Notes under the pieces: model-generated
Databases searched by the model: none
Told to the model about the DNA's origin: nothing
Seen by the model: only the letters and a program-made list of their open reading frames with translations
Part shown: positions 1-8,365 of the stretch, piece after piece
How the letters are laid out: every line of letters begins with the position of its first letter
Numbering within the stretch: position 1 is the stretch's first letter
Program-made: the position numbers and the translations under genes
DNA from: Natronohydrobacter sp.
GTDB lineage: Bacteria; Pseudomonadota; Alphaproteobacteria; Rhodobacterales; Rhodobacteraceae
Reading direction: 5' to 3'
NCBI GenBank assembly: GCA_007125005.1
Contig: SLDY01000143.1
Coordinates: 1-36,845, forward strand
DNA length: 36,845 nucleotides

Positions 1-31
1 CAGCGCCGGGGGCATCGAGCCCCCGGCGCTG
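1..31. other. Strong GC-rich hairpin downstream of fliP
   Basis: A perfect 13-bp inverted repeat (bases 1-13 pair with 19-31) encloses a 5-base loop. It lies 39 bases past the fliP stop, where a terminator for the minus-strand flagellar operon would be expected. The bases that would form the U tract of a minus-strand transcript are off the left edge of the window, so terminator function cannot be confirmed. There is no T run on the plus-strand side. Confidence 0.6.
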
Positions 32-69
32 GCGCTGGCGCGGCATTCCCGCACAGGTCTGGGAATAAT

Positions 70-822
70 CTAGAAATAACTGCGCACCAAGGCTTCCGAG
101 ATCAGCCGCCACCCATCTGCGATGACAAAGAATGACAGCTTGAAGGGCAGCGACACAATCGCAGGAGGCACCATCATCATGCCCATCGACATCAGCACCG
201 CCGCCACCACCAGATCAATGATCAGAAAAGGCAGGAAGATCAGAAACCCGATCTGGAATGCGCGTGCCACTTCGCTGAGCATGAAAGATGGCACCAGCAC
301 CGAAAGCGGCGCATCAGGGGAAAGTTCTGGCGAGACATCGGGGCGCAGGCTGGCGAGACTGGCGAAAGTTTCCGGCTCCACACGCGCAGTCATGAAGCGG
401 CGGAATGGATCAACCGCTTGCACAAAGGCCTGATCGAGCCCGATCTCACCTTCATTCAGCGGCACGATCCCCCCCTGCCACGCGGCGACAAAGACAGGCT
501 CCATGACAAAATAAGTCAGAAACAACGCCAGTGAAACGATCAGCATGTTGGGCGGCGATTGCATCAGCCCCAATGCCTGCCTCAGGATCGCGAGGACAGT
601 CACAATGAACGGAAAGCAGGTTACCATTACAAGGATGCCCGGCACGAGGCTGAGCAAGGTCAGAAGCACCAGAAGCTGCACCGCCCTTACCCCAAGCGCG
701 CCCTCATCGCCGAAATCAAGCCGGATGTCCTGCGCCAGCACAGCACTCGCACTGAACAGCCAGATCGACAGCCCCAAGACGGCCAGTGTCAGCCCTCGCT
801 GTCGCATCGTTCTAGAGCGCAT
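70..822 (-). CDS. fliP: Flagellar export gate protein FliP
   Basis: FliP is a membrane subunit of the flagellar type III export gate, assembling with FliQ and FliR inside the MS ring. The 250-residue protein has an N-terminal signal-like hydrophobic segment ending near SAVLA (about residue 30). A transmembrane segment follows around 50-80. The family's conserved C-terminal block is clear: LSEVARAFQIGFLIFLPFLI, then a Met-rich MSMGMMMVPP stretch and SLPFKLSFFV. Length matches the family (about 245-250). The first ATG overlaps the fliN stop by 11 bases, which suggests translational coupling; an ATG five codons later (807) is an alternative start, and neither has a clear Shine-Dalgarno sequence. 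It is the last gene of the minus-strand fliF-fliH-fliN-fliP run. fliQ, fliR and flhB are not in the window. Confidence 0.95.
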   Translation of the reverse strand: MRSRTMRQRGLTLAVLGLSIWLFSASAVLAQDIRLDFGDEGALGVRAVQLLVLLTLLSLVPGILVMVTCFPFIVTVLAILRQALGLMQSPPNMLIVSLALFLTYFVMEPVFVAAWQGGIVPLNEGEIGLDQAFVQAVDPFRRFMTARVEPETFASLASLRPDVSPELSPDAPLSVLVPSFMLSEVARAFQIGFLIFLPFLIIDLVVAAVLMSMGMMMVPPAIVSLPFKLSFFVIADGWRLISEALVRSYF

Positions 823-1084
823 CGCGCAGGTCGATGATCTCGGTCAGGCGCACACCAAGATAACCCGCCTGTGCTCCTTCGATCTCTTGCAACTCTCCGC
901 GCGCGATAAGCTTGTCACCGATGAAAAGCTCGACCGGATCATCGATTCGTCGATCAAGCGTCAGGACCGAGTCGCGTCTGAGCTTCATCAGATCGCGCAC
1001 CATCGGTCGCGCGCGCCCAACCGAGATTACGATCTCGATAGGCACCTGATTGAGAATTCCGGTATTGATTTCAGCATCATCCAT
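812..1084 (-). CDS. fliN: Flagellar motor switch protein FliN
   Basis: FliN forms the lower C-ring of the flagellar switch together with FliM and FliG. The 90-residue product is essentially one SpoA/FliMN-C domain, with the conserved pattern VPIEIVISVGRARPMVRDL, then DDPVELFIGDKLIARGEL and a closing GVRLTEII. An in-frame extension upstream to 1183 exists, but the ATG at 1084 is preceded by CAGGAG at 8 bases and the extension lies wholly inside fliH, so the short start is chosen. The start overlaps the fliH stop by 8 bases (ATGGATGA), typical of coupled genes. It is at the short end of the family because it lacks the variable N-terminal region of enterobacterial FliN. Confidence 0.92.
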   Translation of the reverse strand: MDDAEINTGILNQVPIEIVISVGRARPMVRDLMKLRRDSVLTLDRRIDDPVELFIGDKLIARGELQEIEGAQAGYLGVRLTEIIDLRDAL

Positions 1085-1676
1085 GCTGGCACTCCTGTTG
1101 AACATGTGATCCGGCCTGGCCCAGCAGCTCTGCCAGTGCTGCGAGCACAGTATCGAGATTGATCTCGCGCTCTTGTATCCCAAGCCGTAGTGCTACCTGT
1201 GCATCCGAAAAACTCGGCTCCGCCACGACCGCCATCCCGGCATGCCCGCTGTCCAAGACAACCTCTTTCAGCGAAGCCACGACAGAAGGTGCACAATGGA
1301 TCTCGGTTTGCACATCGATCGCTCGGGCAATAACAGCGGCGAGCTCTTCAGCCAGCAAGCCCGGCAGGGCAGCGCGCGCTGCAGATGGCAAGACCTTGGC
1401 AAGCATGGCCTCACTCAGCGCCAGAAAACTGGCCGAAAGTGCCTGATGTGCCTCGGCATAGCTGAAACGGACCGCCTGTAACGCCTCTTCCGCAGCGACC
1501 CGGCGCAGGGCATCCTCGTCACGCATCTGCTCCAGCGCATCCTGCCAACCCGCTGCATATCCCTGCTCATAAGCGGCCTCACGAAGCTTTTCGGCCTCGG
1601 TCCGGCTGATGGCGCAGGGCGCGTCCTGATGGTTGCCTGTTTCGAAGACTTCGAGCCTGAGCGCGGCATGCCTCAT
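1077..1676 (-). CDS. fliH: FliH-like flagellar export stator protein
   Basis: FliH binds the flagellar export ATPase FliI and tethers it to the C-ring. The 199-residue protein has a helical, Ala/Glu-rich N-terminal half with AAYEQGYAAGWQDAL at about 34-48, resembling the ExxxGxxxG-type repeats of FliH. A C-terminal domain follows (about 100-190). Sequence conservation in this family is low, so the call depends partly on its place between fliF and fliN, where alphaproteobacteria usually carry fliH. Its ATG overlaps the fliF stop in an ATGA, and its stop overlaps the fliN start, so the run is probably one transcript. fliI is not in the window and must be encoded elsewhere. Confidence 0.8.
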   Translation of the reverse strand: MRHAALRLEVFETGNHQDAPCAISRTEAEKLREAAYEQGYAAGWQDALEQMRDEDALRRVAAEEALQAVRFSYAEAHQALSASFLALSEAMLAKVLPSAARAALPGLLAEELAAVIARAIDVQTEIHCAPSVVASLKEVVLDSGHAGMAVVAEPSFSDAQVALRLGIQEREINLDTVLAALAELLGQAGSHVQQECQHG

Positions 1677-3241
1677 GACCGCTCCTTCCGTTCGTCCATC
1701 CAGTGCCGCAAGACATGCACTGCCTCCTGACCACGCGCATCAATAAGCTTTTGCAGGCGCGCGACGGGGTCTTCATCCTCGGATTGCTGAGCGTCTTGCA
1801 TTGGTGCGAGACCATTCGCATCAGGTTTCTCGCTGCGCGGCAGGGCGGCAAATTCCTGACCCGGTGGGAGCATCGGCGCCTCTTGCGCGCTGCGCCCGAG
1901 CGCCTTTAGAACAGGCCGAAGGCCAAACAGGCTGATAAGCAGCAGCGCAAGCAGCAGAAACGCCCATTTCAGCAAGGTCATAAGATCAAGGCTCGTGGTC
2001 GCAAAAAGACCACCGCCCGCCTCTGAACCGAGCGCTGCCACAGGTTCGAACGGGAGCGAGCGCAGCGTGATTACATCTCCGCGGCTCTCGTCAAAACCGA
2101 TCGCCGAGGCAACGAGGTCACGCAGGGCCTCAAGCTCCTCCGCCGGGCGCGGTGCCCATCGCAACTGACCATCTTCACCTGCGACCTGCTGCCCGTCAAT
2201 CAACACCGCGACTGTGATACGCCGCACAGCTCCCGGCAACCGCTCGAGTTCGCGCCGAGTCTCGGTGAGTTCGAAATTCGTGCGCTGCCGGGTCTGGGTT
2301 TCACGCGCCTCGGCCGTACCGTCTGCCCCGGCGGCATCGCCATCGGGCAGGTTGCTGGCAACAGTCACACCCTGGCGGCGGGTGTCTGTGCTCGTGACAC
2401 TATTCTCCTCAACTTCCGTGCTGATCGCTACGCGGGCCTCCGGATCAAGCCGTCGCTCGTGAATATGCTCACGATCGGTCACAGTCTCGACGCTTACCTC
2501 GACCACGGCACGACCATGCCCGACATGAGCTTCCAGCAAGCGTTCTACATTGCGGCGCAATTGCTGCGCACGATCGCCACCCGTGGCAGAGATCGCGAGA
2601 TCGGAATCCGGCCCGTACACCAAACCGCCATTGCCATCGATCACTGAAACATCGTCAGGTGCCATCCCGGCAACCGCAGAGGCCACCAGAAAGCGCAGCG
2701 CACGCGCTTGCGTGGGATTGAGCCCAGCCCCTGTTGTCACCACTGTTACCGATGCGGTAGGGGAGATCTCTCGCCGAAAAGGACTGCTGCCAGCTTGCGC
2801 GATATGAACCCGCGCCGTGCGGATATGGGGGCTTGCAACAATTGTCCGGGCCAGTTCGCCTTGCTTGGCGCGCCAATAGGCCGCATCGAACATCTGTGAC
2901 GTCGTCCCGAAACCCGAGAGATTCTCAAGTAATTCATAGCCTGCATAGGTATTGGTCGGCAGGCCGCTTGCCGCCAGCATGAGACGGGTTTCATCGCGCG
3001 AATTGCTCGGCACAAACACAGCATCGCCTCGCACCGCGTAGGGGATGCTGCGGGCTTCCAGCGCCTGAATCACCTCGCCTGCCGCAGCATCTTCCAGCCC
3101 CGCATAGAGCAGCGACATGCCCGGAGAGGCCGCGATGCGCCCCAGGATCACGACCATCGCGACCAGCGCAAGGGCGCTGCCGACCAGCAGACCACGCCGC
3201 CGCATATCCAATGAATCCCAAACAGACTGAAGCTGTTGCAC
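1673..3241 (-). CDS. fliF: Flagellar MS-ring protein FliF
   Basis: FliF builds the MS ring in the inner membrane, the base on which the rod, export gate and C-ring assemble. The 522-residue protein has a first transmembrane helix near residues 18-38, then the periplasmic ring-building domain (LLYAGLEDAAAGEVIQALEA, ASPHIRTARVHIA). A low-complexity Glu/Thr-rich stretch lies around 270-320. A second transmembrane helix is near 425-445, followed by a cytoplasmic FliG-binding tail. The start is GTG, supported by GAAGGAG eight bases upstream. It is the first gene of the minus-strand operon and diverges from fliL across 114 bp. The tail is somewhat shorter than in enterobacterial FliF (about 550-560). 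Confidence 0.96.
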   Translation of the reverse strand: MQQLQSVWDSLDMRRRGLLVGSALALVAMVVILGRIAASPGMSLLYAGLEDAAAGEVIQALEARSIPYAVRGDAVFVPSNSRDETRLMLAASGLPTNTYAGYELLENLSGFGTTSQMFDAAYWRAKQGELARTIVASPHIRTARVHIAQAGSSPFRREISPTASVTVVTTGAGLNPTQARALRFLVASAVAGMAPDDVSVIDGNGGLVYGPDSDLAISATGGDRAQQLRRNVERLLEAHVGHGRAVVEVSVETVTDREHIHERRLDPEARVAISTEVEENSVTSTDTRRQGVTVASNLPDGDAAGADGTAEARETQTRQRTNFELTETRRELERLPGAVRRITVAVLIDGQQVAGEDGQLRWAPRPAEELEALRDLVASAIGFDESRGDVITLRSLPFEPVAALGSEAGGGLFATTSLDLMTLLKWAFLLLALLLISLFGLRPVLKALGRSAQEAPMLPPGQEFAALPRSEKPDANGLAPMQDAQQSEDEDPVARLQKLIDARGQEAVHVLRHWMDERKERS

Positions 3242-3295
3242 TGCGATTCTCCTTCAATTCGGCTTCTGCCGTGAACCGGTTTTCGCAGGCAGGGA

Positions 3296-3310
3296 TTAAC
3301 ATTCGGTTAG
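3296..3310. promoter_or_regulatory. CtrA-like box between fliF and fliL
   Basis: The sequence TTAACATTCGGTTAG matches the alphaproteobacterial CtrA consensus TTAA-N7-TTAA at 7 of 8 fixed positions. It lies 46 bases upstream of the fliL ATG and 55 bases upstream of the fliF GTG, so it could serve either or both divergent operons. Established knowledge: CtrA directly or indirectly activates flagellar genes in Rhodobacterales. I saw no convincing sigma-54 or sigma-28 element in the same interval. Confidence 0.5.
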
Positions 3311-3355
3311 TGACCTTGTGGCAAAACAGGATATCGATCGAGAGTATGAGACCCC

Positions 3356-3841
3356 ATGACGGATATAACACAACCCACTGGTGAGGCCCCGGAACCAGCC
3401 CGCAAGAAAAGCCTCTTACGCCCTGTTCTGCTTGGTTCTCTGGGCGCCTTGCTACTTGGTGCGCTGGCCTTTTATGCAGTGTTCTCCGGGCTGATTCTCA
3501 CCAACCAGGAACCGGCAAAACCCGGCAAGGCGGCAGTAGCAGACACTGTTTTTCTTGCCCTCGATCCGATCACGATCTCCCCACCACCACAACGCGGTGC
3601 GCGATTTGTCCGCTTAGGCGTACAAATCGAGGTGGCGCGCACATCGCAGGCAGAGATGTCGCGGCTCGAACCAAGGTTCGTTGATATGATCAACACATAT
3701 CTCCACGCGGTTGATCTGGACGATCTTCGCCAGCCTGCCGCACTGATCAAGCTGCGATCTCAATTGCTTCGCAGATTTCAGCTTATCGCGGGTGAAGGGC
3801 ATCTCCGCGATATCCTGATCACAGAATTTATCATCGATTAG
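3356..3841 (+). CDS. fliL: Flagellar basal body-associated protein FliL
   Basis: FliL is a single-pass inner-membrane protein that surrounds the stator units and supports torque generation. The 161-residue product has a short basic cytoplasmic N terminus (EPARKKSLLRPV), a transmembrane helix at about 23-46, and a periplasmic stomatin-like domain. That domain shows the family's FLALDPITISPP and FVRLGVQIEV strands and a closing ILITEFIID. It opens the plus-strand arm of the flagellar locus; the next gene starts 8 bases after its stop. No strong Shine-Dalgarno precedes the ATG. Confidence 0.93.
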   Translation: MTDITQPTGEAPEPARKKSLLRPVLLGSLGALLLGALAFYAVFSGLILTNQEPAKPGKAAVADTVFLALDPITISPPPQRGARFVRLGVQIEVARTSQAEMSRLEPRFVDMINTYLHAVDLDDLRQPAALIKLRSQLLRRFQLIAGEGHLRDILITEFIID

Positions 3842-3849
3842 AGGGTCTG

Positions 3850-4266
3850 ATGGAAATCATTATTGATATTGTCATCGCAATCGCAGCCTTTGTTGCTGCG
3901 GCTTATTGTCTGGTTCTGTCACGCAGATTGCGCGCCCTCGCCCGCCTCGACGGCGATCTGGGGCGTGCGATCGCCATCCTGTCACAACAGGTCGATGGAT
4001 TGAGCTCGGCGCTTGCCAGAGCGCAGACCTCCACAAAGGCATCCGAGCAGGCGCTCGCAGAAAAAATCGCGGAGGCAGAGACCACGGCGCGCCGTCTTGA
4101 ACTGCTCATGGCGGCCTATCGCCCCCCTCCCCCCGAGACTACAAGCGGGCTGACATCGCCCCGCGAAACGGATGAGTTCACGCCAAGCATCCGTCAGGGA
4201 TCGAGAGCGCCTGAACGCACCCGGCGTGTCTTGCGACATCGCGAATCACATGGAGTAGCACCATGA
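3850..4266 (+). CDS. Small membrane coiled-coil protein in flagellar operon
   Basis: I do not recognise a characterised family with certainty. The 138-residue product has an N-terminal membrane anchor (residues 3-23, IIIDIVIAIAAFVAAAYCLV) and a basic stop-transfer RRLRALARL. A heptad-like coiled coil follows at about 35-92, then a Pro/Arg-rich disordered tail. This layout resembles the small proteins next to fliL in other alphaproteobacteria (DUF6468-type), but that match is from memory. The position between fliL and the MotE-like gene, and the ATGA overlap with the latter, argue for a role in motor or stator assembly; that role is inference. Confidence 0.75.
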   Translation: MEIIIDIVIAIAAFVAAAYCLVLSRRLRALARLDGDLGRAIAILSQQVDGLSSALARAQTSTKASEQALAEKIAEAETTARRLELLMAAYRPPPPETTSGLTSPRETDEFTPSIRQGSRAPERTRRVLRHRESHGVAP

Positions 4267-4841
4267 TATCTTCTGGGCGCTATCGGTGGTTGGGTGTATC
4301 TGGCCTGTCGATCCTCGCCCTGATCCTCATAGGTGCAGGCATGTCGCGGCTCGGGCTGGGGATTGCAGTTGTTCTGGCAGGCGAAGAGGTGACACTCGAA
4401 ACCGGGCCAGAGCTGCACATTGCTGACACTCAAGAGGATCTGGGTGATTTGTTCCAAGCACTTCGAGAGCGTGCGCGGGCCCATGATGCGCGCGAAGCAT
4501 GGCTCGAAGAGCGTGCCGAAGAACTCAGAGCGGCGGAAGCCGAACTCGCCAGACAACTGGAGATGCTGGCACAGGCCGAGGCGCAACTTGCCGCAACGCT
4601 CCAGATCACGGAAACAGCTTCAGAAAAGGACCTGCAACATCTGACAACTGTTTTCGAGAGTATGAAGCCAGCCCAGACTGCTGAACTTTTCCAGCAAATG
4701 GACATAGAATTCGCTGCTGGTTTCATCGCGAGATTACGCCCCGAAATTGCCGGCGAGGTTATGTCAGGGCTCGATCCGATGATTGGCTACGCGATCAGTG
4801 CAGTCCTCGCTGGCCGGCATGCCCGCACTCCGACAAGGTAA
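4263..4841 (+). CDS. motE: MotE-like flagellar motor chaperone (MgtE N-domain type)
   Basis: The 192-residue protein has an N-terminal membrane or signal segment (about 9-36), a long Ala/Glu-rich coiled coil (about 60-120), and a C-terminal helical domain with FESMKPAQTAELFQQM and FAAGFIARLRPEIAGEVMSG. This is the arrangement of the MotE family (COG3334). In Sinorhizobium meliloti, MotE is a periplasmic chaperone that folds the motility protein MotC. Here the gene sits just upstream of motA and of a 774-residue secreted protein that could be its client. The start overlaps the previous stop (ATGA). The family assignment is good; the MotC-chaperone function is inferred. Confidence 0.8.
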   Translation: MISSGRYRWLGVSGLSILALILIGAGMSRLGLGIAVVLAGEEVTLETGPELHIADTQEDLGDLFQALRERARAHDAREAWLEERAEELRAAEAELARQLEMLAQAEAQLAATLQITETASEKDLQHLTTVFESMKPAQTAELFQQMDIEFAAGFIARLRPEIAGEVMSGLDPMIGYAISAVLAGRHARTPTR

Positions 4842-4948
4842 AGACTGCGCAGGCGCATAGTTGAAGGAAATTCTTAAATCTTTGATGCAACACTGGCCTG
4901 AGAGCGACAGCAGGAAGTCTGTCACAGCGTATCGAGGGGAGTTGTGTC

Positions 4949-5818
4949 GTGTTTGCGATAATTGGAATTGTCATTGTCCTCGTAATGGTGTTCGGCGGCT
5001 ATCTGGGCTCTGGCGGCACGATGGGCATCATCCTGAAGGCGTTACCATTCGAAATGGTCATGATCGGCGGGGCTGCGCTTGGCGGGTTCATCCTTGGAAA
5101 TGACATCACCACGATCAAGGCAACAGGGCGCGATGTTGCGCGCGTCTTCAAAGGCGCCAGATGGTCGCCCTCCGATTATCGCGACCTGCTCTGCTTGCTG
5201 TTTGAACTTCTCTGGCTGGCGCGTCAGAACCCTGTCGCTTTGGAAGAGCATGTAGAAAGCCCGGAATCGTCTGCAATCATCACGCGCTATCCGCGTATCG
5301 CAGCAGATCATGAGGTGATCGAGCTTATCTGTGATACCCTCCGGGTGGCCTCCATGAACTACAATGACCCACATCAGGTTGAAGAAGTGCTCGACAAGCG
5401 TCTGGAGGTGCGAAAAAACCATGCACTCCATACAAGCCATGCGATCCAGATTGTCGCGGATGCACTGCCCGCGCTCGGGATCGTTGCCGCAGTCCTCGGG
5501 ATCATCAAGACAATGGGCGCGATAGATGAGCCGCCTTCAATCCTTGGCGCCATGATCGGCGGCGCCCTGACCGGAACCTTTCTGGGAGTTTTCCTTGCCT
5601 ATTGCTTTGTGGGTCCGATCGCCAGCCGCATGCGTATGATCGTCGAGGAAGACGATCATTTCTATCAACTCATCCGCGAAGTGCTCGTGGCCAATCTGCA
5701 CGCGCATCCGGCCAATATCTGTATCGAAGTAGGCAGACAGAACACGCCACATAGCAATCGTCCGGAATTCAACGATATCGACTCGGCAATGCGCGAAATA
5801 AAAAAGAATGCGGCCTGA
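4949..5818 (+). CDS. motA: Flagellar motor stator protein MotA
   Basis: MotA pairs with MotB to form the proton-conducting stator that drives the flagellum. The 289-residue protein starts with a transmembrane helix (FAIIGIVIVLVMVFGGYL) and the second helix PFEMVMIGGAALGGFILGND. A large cytoplasmic loop follows, then helices three and four: ADALPALGIVAAVLGIIKTM carries the conserved channel Pro, and the last is ALTGTFLGVFLAYCFVGPIA. Start is GTG with GAGGGGAG about 7 bases upstream. A 107-bp gap from the MotE-like gene may contain a separate promoter. No motB is adjacent, so the partner must be encoded elsewhere. Confidence 0.96.
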   Translation: MFAIIGIVIVLVMVFGGYLGSGGTMGIILKALPFEMVMIGGAALGGFILGNDITTIKATGRDVARVFKGARWSPSDYRDLLCLLFELLWLARQNPVALEEHVESPESSAIITRYPRIAADHEVIELICDTLRVASMNYNDPHQVEEVLDKRLEVRKNHALHTSHAIQIVADALPALGIVAAVLGIIKTMGAIDEPPSILGAMIGGALTGTFLGVFLAYCFVGPIASRMRMIVEEDDHFYQLIREVLVANLHAHPANICIEVGRQNTPHSNRPEFNDIDSAMREIKKNAA

Positions 5819-5821
5819 GCC

Positions 5822-8146
5822 ATGAGGTGGTTCGTTTTTATTTCTTTGCTCTGCGCCAGCTTCGCCTTGCCTTCGCGCACAACTGCAGAACCTGCGTCGG
5901 TCAAGGTACATGCCGGCGAGCATAAGGACTATACAAGGTTGCTCATGCAGTTGCCCGATGGGCTGTCTTGGAGCCTGACCAGAACAGGAGGTATCGCAAG
6001 TCTGGAAATCGATGGAGGCGCCATAGATTTCGACGTTTCGCAAACTTTTGCACGTATTCCGCGAACGCGCCTGAAATACATTCAACAGATCGGCAATGGT
6101 ATTGAATTGGAGCTTCTATGCGCCTGTGATGTCATGGCCTATGAAGACGTTCCACAATTCCTCATCATTGATATCAAGGGAACGGTCTCGGATGGCAGCC
6201 TCGCACCGACAACATCATTGCGACCATTCCCCCGTCGCGACATGGGAATCACCACCGGTTCCGAAGCTGCGTTTGAGCCAACACGTGCAGGTCAGGCATT
6301 GGCACAGCGATTGAGACGTGTTGATGCAGAGGCGAGCCCGCTCGCGTCACTGGCCTTGAATGCCATCATGGACATGCGCGCACCGCTACACAGAGAGCCC
6401 CGGCCGGAAGATGCAAAGACAGATCGCATGACCGGGTCGGCTACTGAAAATGAGTTGACTGAAGAAATCATTGAAGTGCTCAGAGGCGCCGTCATATCAG
6501 GGCAATTGGAGCCCCCGTCTCTCGATCAGGTTTCCCGGGCGCGTTCGGATGAGTGGCAAAAGAGGGCGCCAGACGAGCTGCGCCTCACTGATATCGAGCC
6601 GCATATATCTGTCATCGGGCTGATAGAGGGGCATTTACGCACAGCCAGCACTGAGGCGATGCCAGATACATGCCCGAATCCGGAGGCGCTCGATATCGCA
6701 GCATGGTTTGAGAGGGTTGGCTCAGAGAAGAATTCAGATTTGCTGCACGCCTTGACTGATGAATTCGGGCGAGTTTCGAATGAAGGAGCTCTCCGGCTCG
6801 CGCAATCTTATTTGGCGCTTGGTTTCGGTGCCGAGGGGCGGATGCTGCTGTCGCTGATCGCACCGGAGGAAAATATCCCTCCGGAACTGGTAACGATAAG
6901 CTATCTTCTCGATCTCGAAACCCCGCCAAAGCGCATGCCCGCCGGCGCAGAAAATTGCGGGAAAATGGGGGTTTTATGGGATTTCCTCGCAGATCCGCCG
7001 CGTGATCAGCTAGCGCAGGCGCGCCTTGATAAGCTGGTACACGCGGTAAAGGCTCTGCCCAGGCATCTCAGGATGCAGCTGGGCCCCAGTGTGATCGGCC
7101 CGCTTTCGGCTTTAGGGCACATCGAAGAAGCGCGTGTCCTGCGTCAAGCTGTTGAGCGCTTGGGAGACGACTTGAAATCCGAATTCGCTCTCACCTTCGG
7201 CACTCACGAGCCAGAGACGGTGAGGGCTGAGCGATCCATGAGCATCAATCAACTCCAGCCTACAGCCTTGTCGGATAAGGCATTGCTCAGCGAGTTGTCA
7301 CGCAGCCACCTCGCTGCACCGACAGACCGCGCGGCCATTCTTGAGCGCGCCAGCTTGCGGCAGTTCGATCTGCGCCATAGCCCTGAAGGCGACCGATTTG
7401 CGGAGCAAATCATCCGTGCTCATGCCCGCGCGGACGATTTCCAGAATGCTTTCGCGATGCTTGATGGGCGCGAGAGCGGGTTGGACAGCGACCTGCGAGA
7501 GATGCTCAGGCAAGATCTGCTTGCCGCACTTGTGCAAAGGGCCGAAGATACCGATTTTGTGATCAACATTTTCGCTCAGGCACCATGGACGCGATCAGGT
7601 CTCGAAGAGGCGACATCGCAGGCCATCGCGCGCAGGCTCACCGAACTGGGCTTTGCGGATCAGGCCAGACTGATGGAGCAGTCGCGAAAGACAGCGGCAA
7701 ATGCGGTCCGCAACCAGATCCTCGGCGCTCAAGCGATAGATGCCACAACGCTGGAACCCACCCTCTTGTTGGATGAAATAACCGCAGCACCACCAACTGC
7801 CGGCCAAGACGCGGCTCCAGACGGACCGACTGAGGGGACAGCCGGAACCACTGCGGATGCAAATACTGTGCGCGCCCTGAACGCGGTCGCGGCCTTGCGG
7901 CAGGAAGCGCTTGCCGAACGCGCACCGAGAGCGGCGGGCGCTGACCTTACGCAAGGAGCAACGGGCACACTGGAGCCCGACACAGAGCGAGCTTCAGGCC
8001 AGCCGGCAGAAGCCGCTCTTGCGACCGGGAGTGAAGAACCCACGCGCAATAGCGAAATACTGGCACAGAGCGAACAGGCTCTTGAAGAGAGCGTCGCGCT
8101 GCGAGCGCGCATTCAAGCCTTGATCGGCACCACAGCATCACAATGA
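5822..8146 (+). CDS. Large secreted protein of unknown function beside motA
   Basis: I do not recognise a named family for this 774-residue protein. It has a Sec signal peptide (residues 1 to about 22, FVFISLLCASFALPSRTTAEP). A beta-rich N-terminal domain follows (about 25-120: HKDYTRLLMQLPDG, FARIPRTRLK, LLCACDVMAYED, LIIDIKG) that reads like an AMIN-type or related beta-sandwich domain. The middle (about 270-620) is helical and TPR-like, with repeats such as LRLAQSYLALGFGAEGRMLL. The tail (about 640-774) is low-complexity and Ala/Thr/Glu-rich, ending in a probable coiled coil. It starts 3 bases after the motA stop, so the two are almost certainly co-transcribed. Its export, its position and the nearby MotE-like gene suggest a periplasmic stator-supporting protein, by analogy with rhizobial MotC. 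I see no alignment-level similarity to MotC. Confidence 0.85.
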   Translation: MRWFVFISLLCASFALPSRTTAEPASVKVHAGEHKDYTRLLMQLPDGLSWSLTRTGGIASLEIDGGAIDFDVSQTFARIPRTRLKYIQQIGNGIELELLCACDVMAYEDVPQFLIIDIKGTVSDGSLAPTTSLRPFPRRDMGITTGSEAAFEPTRAGQALAQRLRRVDAEASPLASLALNAIMDMRAPLHREPRPEDAKTDRMTGSATENELTEEIIEVLRGAVISGQLEPPSLDQVSRARSDEWQKRAPDELRLTDIEPHISVIGLIEGHLRTASTEAMPDTCPNPEALDIAAWFERVGSEKNSDLLHALTDEFGRVSNEGALRLAQSYLALGFGAEGRMLLSLIAPEENIPPELVTISYLLDLETPPKRMPAGAENCGKMGVLWDFLADPPRDQLAQARLDKLVHAVKALPRHLRMQLGPSVIGPLSALGHIEEARVLRQAVERLGDDLKSEFALTFGTHEPETVRAERSMSINQLQPTALSDKALLSELSRSHLAAPTDRAAILERASLRQFDLRHSPEGDRFAEQIIRAHARADDFQNAFAMLDGRESGLDSDLREMLRQDLLAALVQRAEDTDFVINIFAQAPWTRSGLEEATSQAIARRLTELGFADQARLMEQSRKTAANAVRNQILGAQAIDATTLEPTLLLDEITAAPPTAGQDAAPDGPTEGTAGTTADANTVRALNAVAALRQEALAERAPRAAGADLTQGATGTLEPDTERASGQPAEAALATGSEEPTRNSEILAQSEQALEESVALRARIQALIGTTASQ

Positions 8147-8365
8147 CAGGCGCGTCGGCAGATCAAAGGTGCGCGGTTGCGTCGATTGGTGAAGAGCGGG
8201 TGCCCCCAGTTCCGAAGACATGCCAGATATGATGAACAGGGGCTGGCATATGAACAGGCATCTTCCTTGGTGCTTGTGGGCTCTGATCCCGGGATTGCCG
8301 GGCAGCGGGCTCATGAGCGACAATCATCCAGGCTGGATCGCGCTCCGCGAACCACTGGCGCAACA

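Noticed and set aside
545-1162. Plus-strand open frame of 205 codons opposite fliP, fliN and fliH
   Set aside because: It is antisense to three recognisable flagellar genes and its translation shows no domain, only Arg/Ser-rich text typical of a GC-rich shadow frame.
3242-3355. Sigma-54 promoter for fliL or fliF
   Set aside because: A TGGCA-like piece occurs, but the TTGC half is not at the proper spacing on either strand.
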